Shown here in pieces: positions 58,575 to 64,000 of a stretch of DNA of 64,000 bases. The DNA comes from Bacillus methanolicus. Lineage in GTDB: Bacteria > Bacillota > Bacilli > Bacillales > Cytobacillaceae. Within the stretch, counting starts at the first letter, position 1, and the number at the start of each line of letters is the position of its first letter. Under the pieces are notes generated by a model, which was not told the origin of the DNA, did no database searches, and saw only the letters and a program-made list of their open reading frames with translations. Where the stretch lies: the NCBI RefSeq assembly GCF_028888695.1, contig NZ_PNFF01000001.1, positions 2,117,501 through 2,181,500 of the forward strand, written 5' to 3'. The translations under genes were made by a program, and so were the position numbers.

Positions 58575-59093
58575 TTACTTGTCGTTTTTAGGTGCTAAGA
58601 CCATAAACATGCTTCGGCCGTCCATTTTTGGATGTGACTCGACTGTTGCAATTTCTTTGCAAGCTTCTGCAAAACGAACTAAAACACGTTGGCCAATTTC
58701 TTTATGTGTAATCGCACGACCTTTAAAGCGGATCGATGCTTTCACCTTATCGCCTTTTTCCAAGAATTTAATCGCATTCCGAAGCTTTGTGTTAAAATCA
58801 TGCTCTTCAATTGTCGGACTAAGACGAACTTCTTTAACGTTGATGATTTTCTGATTTTTACGCGCTTCTCTTTCCTTTTTTTGCTGCTCGAATTTATATT
58901 TTCCATAGTCCATAATACGGGCTACCGGAGGCTTCGCATTCGGCGCAACTAATACAAGATCAAGATTTACGCGTGCAGCAATTTCAAGTGCTTCGTTTTT
59001 TGATTTAATTCCTAATTGCTCGCCATTTTGGTCAATAAGGCGGACTTCACGGGCACGGATACCCTCATTTAAGATCATGTCTTTGCTAATAAT
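58575..59093 (-). CDS. infC: translation initiation factor IF-3 (AUU start)
   Basis: IF-3, 172 residues, prevents subunit association and checks the start codon. The N-domain ([27 protein letters not shown]), linker helix with [20 protein letters not shown], and C-domain ([21 protein letters not shown]) are clear. The start is an AUU at 59093, preceded by GGAGGTG and followed by ISKDM; no ATG, GTG or TTG lies at this position. AUU starts are a known hallmark of infC and allow IF-3 to limit its own synthesis. Confidence 0.93.
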   Translation of the reverse strand: MISKDMILNEGIRAREVRLIDQNGEQLGIKSKNEALEIAARVNLDLVLVAPNAKPPVARIMDYGKYKFEQQKKEREARKNQKIINVKEVRLSPTIEEHDFNTKLRNAIKFLEKGDKVKASIRFKGRAITHKEIGQRVLVRFAEACKEIATVESHPKMDGRSMFMVLAPKNDK

Positions 59094-59151
59094 TAGACAC
59101 CTCCATGGTTTGTTTAGCGAATACAGCGTTTGGAAAAAGAATGATGAAAAA

Positions 59152-59296
59152 TAAAAAAGTGCGGATGAATACACCCGCACTGCAAAAAGACACAAATAGC
59201 CTTTAAGTTTTGCGCAAAACCTGTCAACAGCCTATAGCGTCAATCAGGTGAGAAGCGGGTGCTTCTTCTTTTCCACAAACTTGTATTCAATTTACT
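59152..59296 (-). promoter_or_regulatory. L20-type leader / attenuator of infC-rpmI-rplT
   Basis: The minus-strand leader of about 140 bases contains GACAGGTTTTGCGCAAAACT and ends in a terminator (AGTGCGG / CCGCACT then TTTTTATTTTT at 59147-59181). This is the arrangement of the L20 leader in Bacillaceae, where L20 binding favours termination. Confidence 0.8.
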
Positions 59297-59302
59297 TAAT
59301 TT

Positions 59303-59332
59303 ACTATATCACAAACCATAGATGAGTGTCAA
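59303..59332 (-). promoter_or_regulatory. sigma-A promoter of infC operon
   Basis: The minus strand reads TTGACA, 18 bases, TATAGT. The start near 59296 matches the beginning of the leader. Upstream, 59333-59450 shows nothing further. Confidence 0.75.
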
Positions 59333-59451
59333 TCAAACATCTTTTAATCACAACGAATTGTATTTTAACAGAAGGCTTCACATAATGCAATAACTTTTTG
59401 TTATTCCATTTGTGCGTTTGCCTAAAAGAACGTTTTCTTTTCTTTTCATTA

Positions 59452-59516
59452 GCTAAAGATAAATACCCATTTCTATCTTTGTTAACGCAGCTCCGTCCCT
59501 TTTCCTCAGAAAAAGA
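59452..59516. repeat. interspersed repeat, truncated copy C
   Basis: These 65 bases match the right-hand third of copies A and B (GCTAAAGATAA..., CCATTTCTATCTTTGTTA, CTCCGTCCCTTTTCCTCAG) with a few changes. The left two-thirds are absent. As in copy A, its right end runs into the U-tract of a minus-strand terminator, here that of thrS. Confidence 0.75.
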
Positions 59517-59536
59517 GAGGCCATCGAAAGCCTCTC
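59509..59536 (-). terminator. terminator of thrS
   Basis: GAGAGGC and GCCTCTC with an 8-base loop are followed by TTTTTC on the minus strand, 12 bases after the thrS stop. Confidence 0.8.
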
Positions 59537-59547
59537 CGTTTTTTTCA

Positions 59548-61482
59548 TTATGATAGCTTCACTTCTTCTTTCAAGGATGAAACAAAGTCTGCGAACGCAA
59601 CAGTTTCCGATTTTTGTTCGCCGTATTTCCGGACATTTACCGCATTGTCTTCCACTTCCTTATCGCCGACTACAAGCATGTAAGGAATTTTTTGCATTTG
59701 CGCTTCGCGGATTTTGTAGCCGATCTTTTCATCACGGTCATCCAGTTCGACACGGAATCCTTCCGCCTGCAGTTTTTCCTGTACCTGTTTCGCATAATCA
59801 TAGTGAGCATCAGGTGAAACAGGAATCACTTGTACTTGAACCGGTGCAAGCCATGTCGGGAAGGCTCCCTTATATTCTTCAATTAAATAGGCAACAAAGC
59901 GCTCCATTGTGGAAACTACGCCGCGGTGGATAACAACTGGACGATGCGGTTTACCGTCTTCACCAACATACGTTAAATCAAAACGATCCGGAAGCAAGAA
60001 ATCCAATTGAACAGTTGATAAAGTTTCTTCCTTGCCTAATGCTGTTTTGACTTGAACGTCAAGCTTAGGACCGTAGAAGGCTGCTTCTCCCTCTGCTTCA
60101 AAATACTCAAGGCCAAGTTCGTCCATTGCCTCTTTTAACATGCTTTGGGCTTTTTCCCACATTTGATCATCGTCATAATATTTTTCTTTGTCTGCCGGAT
60201 CACGGTAAGAAAGACGGAAAGAATAGTCTTTTATATTAAAATCTTTATAAACCTCTAAAACAAGACGGACAACACGCTTAAATTCGTCTTTAATTTGGTC
60301 AGGGCGGACAAAGATATGTGCATCATTTAATGTCATCCCGCGAACGCGCTGCAGTCCGGAAAGGGCGCCTGACATTTCATAACGGTGCATGGTGCCAAGC
60401 TCCGCAATTCTAATCGGCAATTCGCGGTAGCTGTGCATGCTGTTTTTATAGATCATCATATGATGAGGGCAGTTCATCGGACGAAGAACAAGCTGTTCAT
60501 TGTCCATTTCCATGACCGGGAACATATTTTCCTGATAATGATCCCAGTGGCCGGAAGTTTTATATAATTCCACACTTCCCATGATTGGAGTATAAACATG
60601 ATCATAGCCAAGGCGAATTTCTTTATCAACGATGTACCGTTCGATCACACGGCGGATTGTCGCACCTTTTGGAAGCCAGAGCGGCAGACCCTGACCAACT
60701 TTTTGTGAGTTTGTAAATAAGTTTAATTCTTTTCCAAGCTTGCGGTGGTCACGCTCTTTCGCTTCTTCCAGAAGCCGCAAGTGTTCCTCAAGATCTTCTT
60801 TTTTAAAGAAAGCTGTGCCGTAAATGCGTTGAAGCATTTTGTTTTTGCTGTCCCCGCGCCAATAAGCGCCGGCAATGCTGAGCAGCTTAAATTCTTTAAT
60901 TTTTCCGGTTGAAGGTACATGAACACCGCGGCAAAGATCGAAAAATTCACCCTGCTCGTAAATGGTTACCTTCTCGTCAGCCGGAATCGCTTCAATTAAT
61001 TCAAGCTTGTATTCATCGCCAATTTCTTTATAAAGCTGCACTGCTTCTTCACGGCTCACTTCCTTGCGGACAATTTCAAGATTCTCATTGACGATTTTTT
61101 TCATTTCTTTTTCGATTCGCGGCAAATCTTCCGGAGTCAAAGATTCCTCAAGATCGATATCGTAGTAGAAACCGCCTTCAATAACAGGCCCAACACCAAG
61201 TTTTACATTTTTGTACAAACGCTTTATAGCCTGAGCCATTAAATGGGCTGTACTGTGGCGAAGCACTTCTAATGCCTCGTCACGGTCAGGAGTAATAATT
61301 TCTATTTCTCCGTCTTCTTCGATCGGACGGCGAAGATCATACATTTGGCCGTTTAATTTACCGGCAATCGCTTTTTTCTTTAATCCCGGGCTAATGGATG
61401 CCGCAATATCTTCCGTTGTCGTTCCTTTTGGAAACTCCTTCACTGCTCCATCAGGAAACGTAATTTTCACAACGTCTGACAT
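59548..61482 (-). CDS. thrS: threonyl-tRNA synthetase
   Basis: ThrRS, 644 residues. Domains in order: TGS (about 1-62), second editing domain with [16 protein letters not shown] and the RGVHVPSTG region, class II core with [14 protein letters not shown] (zinc ligands Cys and His), motif 2 [34 protein letters not shown], and the anticodon-binding domain from about 535. It sits under a threonine T-box and ends in its own terminator. Confidence 0.98.
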   Translation of the reverse strand: MSDVVKITFPDGAVKEFPKGTTTEDIAASISPGLKKKAIAGKLNGQMYDLRRPIEEDGEIEIITPDRDEALEVLRHSTAHLMAQAIKRLYKNVKLGVGPVIEGGFYYDIDLEESLTPEDLPRIEKEMKKIVNENLEIVRKEVSREEAVQLYKEIGDEYKLELIEAIPADEKVTIYEQGEFFDLCRGVHVPSTGKIKEFKLLSIAGAYWRGDSKNKMLQRIYGTAFFKKEDLEEHLRLLEEAKERDHRKLGKELNLFTNSQKVGQGLPLWLPKGATIRRVIERYIVDKEIRLGYDHVYTPIMGSVELYKTSGHWDHYQENMFPVMEMDNEQLVLRPMNCPHHMMIYKNSMHSYRELPIRIAELGTMHRYEMSGALSGLQRVRGMTLNDAHIFVRPDQIKDEFKRVVRLVLEVYKDFNIKDYSFRLSYRDPADKEKYYDDDQMWEKAQSMLKEAMDELGLEYFEAEGEAAFYGPKLDVQVKTALGKEETLSTVQLDFLLPDRFDLTYVGEDGKPHRPVVIHRGVVSTMERFVAYLIEEYKGAFPTWLAPVQVQVIPVSPDAHYDYAKQVQEKLQAEGFRVELDDRDEKIGYKIREAQMQKIPYMLVVGDKEVEDNAVNVRKYGEQKSETVAFADFVSSLKEEVKLS

Positions 61483-61514
61483 AATTTTTTTTACCTCCTT
61501 TTTTAATAAAAAAT

Positions 61515-61810
61515 AAAAAACCCGCCCCTGTAATAAGGGACGAGTTGATTACCCGTGGTTCCACCCAAATTCCCACCGGCCAAGAATCTTTCATCAGGCT
61601 CGATGGCTTTGATACAGAATAACGGTCTGCGGCCGTCAGCACTTACTAGTGATTGATACTATTTCCATTCACGTTCAAAGCTGAAGTTTAGAGGTGGTAA
61701 GCATTCCAACCGTGTTGGGAAAGTTTCAGCCTTGCTTTCCCTCTCTGTGAACCGTGAAAGAATACCCTTGTCCTCATCATTACTTTTAGCAAATAATCTT
61801 ATTAATTATT
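61515..61810 (-). promoter_or_regulatory. T-box riboswitch (threonine specifier ACC) of thrS
   Basis: The minus strand has the T-box GGGTGGAACCACGGGTAA (61549-61566) and, in Stem I, GCTTACCACCTC with ACC (Thr) at 61698-61696. The terminator AACTCGTCCC / GGGGCGGGTT is followed by TTTTATTTTTTATT (61506-61547). Confidence 0.94.
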
Positions 61811-61819
61811 ATGTACGTT

Positions 61820-61848
61820 ATTATAGTGCGAAATTTTCGGAAAAGCAA
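61820..61848 (-). promoter_or_regulatory. sigma-A promoter of thrS
   Basis: The minus strand reads TTGCTT, 17 bases, TATAAT, directly before the T-box leader. Confidence 0.7.
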
Positions 61849-61893
61849 GAGCTGCTTTCATTTCTCTTCAGCTGTAAATGAAATCATGCTAAT

Positions 61894-62724
61894 TTATCCA
61901 TTTAAGTCGGAAACAGGTTTAATTGATACACGTTCTTCAAATATATTTACAATTGTCCGGATTAACGGTTGGTCCGGTTCTTTTGTATAAAGGAAGATCG
62001 TAGCAGGTGCAATCGACAACAGTGGAGCAATCGTAGCAGAATCAACATAAACAGGGTGATTAAATAGCAGTTTCCTGTCTATCATTCTTGCAAGATCTCC
62101 TCGCTTAATCTCATCATATTGTTCATCAAAAAAGGTAATTCCATCATCGATTAACAAATGAAGATGAGAAATTTTTGACCTTTTCATCACCAAATATTCC
62201 CTTAATGTATGGACAAATATCTGGTATTCCTGCTCCATTTTGTATTCATCAATCGACACTTGCACATATTTCTCAAGTAATTCCCAAAATGACCTTAGTC
62301 GAAACTTAACGAATGAATCAAACGAAAAAGAGAGATTTTCATGAAAAACTTGATCTATTGCATGAATTAACATAGTATCCAGATCAGTATCTTTAAAAAA
62401 GAATTCCAATTCCTCCCGTTTTCCTTCAAAAATAGAATGGATAATGTCAAGAATTTGCTGCTGCTCTTCAGGATCCTCAAAATAGTAATGATCTGCGATA
62501 ATCGTTCGCATCCAGTCATCACGTTTCTTATAAGTAATAAATTCATAGAAAGCTTTTTTGATAGCTCGCAAAGTATCGTTCGAAAGCGAATTTATTGAAA
62601 CTTTTGCAATATGTCGATCTTCAAATAGAAGAATATTTTTTTTAGCTTCAGAGGATAAATGGAGCTGTAATGCCTTGTACAAGTTTGATGCGTCTTCATT
62701 ATTTTGGAAGATGATTTCGATCAA
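61894..62724 (-). CDS. ytxC: YtxC-family sporulation-associated protein
   Basis: A cytoplasmic protein of 276 residues of the YtxC family, between dnaI and thrS as in B. subtilis. It is mostly helical, with conserved stretches such as FDSFVKFRLRSFWELLEKYVQVSIDEYKMEQEYQIFV and SKISHLHLLIDDGITFFDEQ. No catalytic motif or membrane helix is visible. The start is TTG at 62724, seven bases after a GGGGGGA site. The biochemical function is unknown; it is found in spore formers. Confidence 0.85.
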   Translation of the reverse strand: MIEIIFQNNEDASNLYKALQLHLSSEAKKNILLFEDRHIAKVSINSLSNDTLRAIKKAFYEFITYKKRDDWMRTIIADHYYFEDPEEQQQILDIIHSIFEGKREELEFFFKDTDLDTMLIHAIDQVFHENLSFSFDSFVKFRLRSFWELLEKYVQVSIDEYKMEQEYQIFVHTLREYLVMKRSKISHLHLLIDDGITFFDEQYDEIKRGDLARMIDRKLLFNHPVYVDSATIAPLLSIAPATIFLYTKEPDQPLIRTIVNIFEERVSIKPVSDLNG

Positions 62725-62820
62725 CCAAATCCCCCCTTATAACGTGGAGAAACAAATCTTTGATTTAATGTATATGGAGGACTCGGTCAAAATAGAAGTC
62801 TCACAAGGAGAAATTATTTC

Positions 62821-63015
62821 AAAAAACGTGCATGAGTTTTAAACTCCCAACCCTAACATGGAAATAACTTTCATTATAAAACAGAACCAACATAATAAGG
62901 CGGTGTGAACGAAGCCAAGCTCTAAATATTTACAAAGCTAAACAAGTATCTTGCTAAAGATAAGTTGCCATATCTATCTTTGTTAGCGTAGCTCCGCCCC
63001 TTTTCCACAGAAAAA
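62821..63015. repeat. 195-bp interspersed repeat, copy B
   Basis: Same length and orientation as copy A at 16533-16727, about ten substitutions apart. It fills most of the 323-base gap between dnaI and ytxC. Its right end meets a T-rich stretch after dnaI, where only a weak hairpin (GGTC / GGCC) is visible as terminator. Confidence 0.85.
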
Positions 63016-63047
63016 GAAAAAGGCCGCCATAAAGGAGACCTGAAAAA

Positions 63048-63977
63048 TTATGCTCTTCGATTTGGGCCATCAACTTTTACGGGCGCTGCAAGATATTTGA
63101 TCCGTTCCATTATTCTTGCAGCTTTTATCTGTTCTTCTTCACCGCGCTGACTATGGGCAAGGTGGTGCTGCAGTTCTGTCAGATTAAAATTGGAGGTAAA
63201 GAAAGTTGGTAAATTCTCCATCATCCGGAATTGAAGAATGGTTCCCAAAATCTCATCTCTTGCCCAGCTGCTCATCGTTTCTGCCCCAATATCATCCAGC
63301 ATTAAAATCGGAGCTTTTTTCATAATCTCAAGTTTCTCGTTTACCGTTTGATCGCCAATCGAATTCTTCATTTCACGGAAAAATTCTGGAACATAAACAA
63401 TCAATGAACTTATCTGTTTTTTAGCCAATTCATTGGCAACGGCACCTAATAAATACGTTTTTCCCGTTCCAAATGGCCCGTACAAATAAAGCCCTTTCTG
63501 TTTTTCTCCGGGACGGTATGTTTCAACGAAGTCTTTTGCGAGCTTGATTGCTTTGAGTCTTCCTTTATCCAGCTCAAGCTCACCGAGAGAAGAGTTAAGA
63601 ATCTCTTTCGGCACATATATGCTCTGGATTAACCGTTCTTCTTTTCTTCGTTTGTCGTATAACCGTTTGCGAGGACAGCGGTCATAATTGATATCGATTG
63701 TACTGCCGGCCAGCACTAAGTGGGGGTGGTAGCCTTTCATAATATTTTTGCAGCCTTCAAGACTTGGGCACTCTTTGCATTCTTTGCTTTGAGTACTGTA
63801 CTCATACAACTTCGTTAAACTTTTTTCAAGAATCTCCGGGGTAATGGAACCTCGATTTTCAGCCAAAAATGCTTTTACATATGGATCTTGATAAATTTCT
63901 TGTTTCATTAATTCATATCGTTTTTGGAAATCCACATTATTTGCAAGTTTTTTTAGAGTATCATTAATATTTTGCAT
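63048..63977 (-). CDS. dnaI: primosomal protein DnaI (helicase loader)
   Basis: The AAA+ loader that places the DnaC helicase on DNA at initiation and restart, 309 residues. The N-terminal helicase-binding domain carries a zinc-binding set (CKECPSLEGC, then DRCPRKR). The AAA+ domain has Walker A YGPFGTGKTYLL near residue 170, Walker B ILMLDDIGAE and the sensor region TFFTSNFNL. The ATG at 63977 follows GAGGGGGTG. It should follow dnaB, beyond the right edge. Confidence 0.96.
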   Translation of the reverse strand: MQNINDTLKKLANNVDFQKRYELMKQEIYQDPYVKAFLAENRGSITPEILEKSLTKLYEYSTQSKECKECPSLEGCKNIMKGYHPHLVLAGSTIDINYDRCPRKRLYDKRRKEERLIQSIYVPKEILNSSLGELELDKGRLKAIKLAKDFVETYRPGEKQKGLYLYGPFGTGKTYLLGAVANELAKKQISSLIVYVPEFFREMKNSIGDQTVNEKLEIMKKAPILMLDDIGAETMSSWARDEILGTILQFRMMENLPTFFTSNFNLTELQHHLAHSQRGEEEQIKAARIMERIKYLAAPVKVDGPNRRA

Positions 63978-64000
63978 TTAAAGACTCACCCCCTCACTTA

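Noticed and set aside
61451-61642. Open frame of 63 codons at the thrS leader
   Set aside because: It covers the T-box terminator and the antiterminator, and has no ribosome site or family resemblance.
63048-64000. Replication origin near dnaI
   Set aside because: dnaI encodes a loader, but there are no DnaA-box clusters or AT-rich unwinding element here; oriC in Bacillus lies elsewhere.

Overview
The window is a chromosomal segment of a spore-forming Bacillaceae bacterium (Bacillus sensu lato), moderately low in GC. The gene order follows the Bacillus subtilis clpX-to-dnaI region almost throughout: clpX, tig, ysoA, leuDCBA-ilvC-ilvH-ilvB, ysnB-rdgB-rph, gerM, racE, ysmB, gerE, sdhBAC, yslB, lysC, uvrC, trxA, etfAB, fadB, fadR, lcfA, yshE, mutS2, polX, cvpA, zapA, rnhC, pheTS, ysgA, sspI, ysdC, ysdB, ysdA, rplT-rpmI-infC, thrS, ytxC, dnaI. 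Spore genes (gerM, gerE, sspI, ytxC) place it among endospore formers. Nearly all genes lie on the minus strand. The plus-strand exceptions are yslB, rnhC, sspI, ysdB, a candidate small ORF and an IS element.

Layout. 1-3150: protein quality control (clpX 5' part, trigger factor) and a TPR protein. 3146-12518: branched-chain amino acid biosynthesis, with ilvE upstream of a leucine-specifier T-box that controls ilvB-ilvH-ilvC-leuABCD. 12519-13300: a gene-poor stretch with a candidate small ORF, hairpins and tRNA-Arg(TCT). 13302-18541: housekeeping and germination genes. 18780-20093: an IS3-family (IS150-like) element inserted between the two arms of the sdhCAB terminator. 20123-25837: the succinate dehydrogenase operon, yslB, and lysC under a lysine riboswitch. 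27605-36598: an accessory island of about 9 kb between uvrC and trxA. 36981-49601: thioredoxin, electron-transfer flavoprotein, fatty-acid degradation under FadR, DNA repair and cell division. 49760-63977: translation genes (two tRNA synthetase systems under Phe and Thr T-boxes, and the L20/L35/IF3 operon under an attenuated leader), spore and stress genes, and the helicase loader dnaI.

The island at 27605-36598 is the most interesting part. It holds a lipid-linked glycan module: a nucleotide-sugar epimerase, a UPF0104 flippase-like protein, a membrane phosphodiesterase of the alkaline phosphatase superfamily, a GT2 polyprenyl-phosphate glycosyltransferase, and a GT-C membrane glycosyltransferase. 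An iron module (FTR1/EfeU permease plus a membrane-anchored partner) splits it. The Fur-box promoter of the iron module lies inside the last codons of the GT2 gene. A second consensus promoter covered by Fur boxes drives a lipoprotein built from three internal repeats. I do not recognise the two extracellular iron-regulated proteins, and they are the best candidates for something undescribed.

Several repeat families occur between genes: a 195-bp element in two full copies and one truncated copy, a nested palindromic element at 36722-36830, and short GGGTCTGACCC-type inverted repeats. Functions come from conserved motifs, gene order and remembered families; no database search was run.
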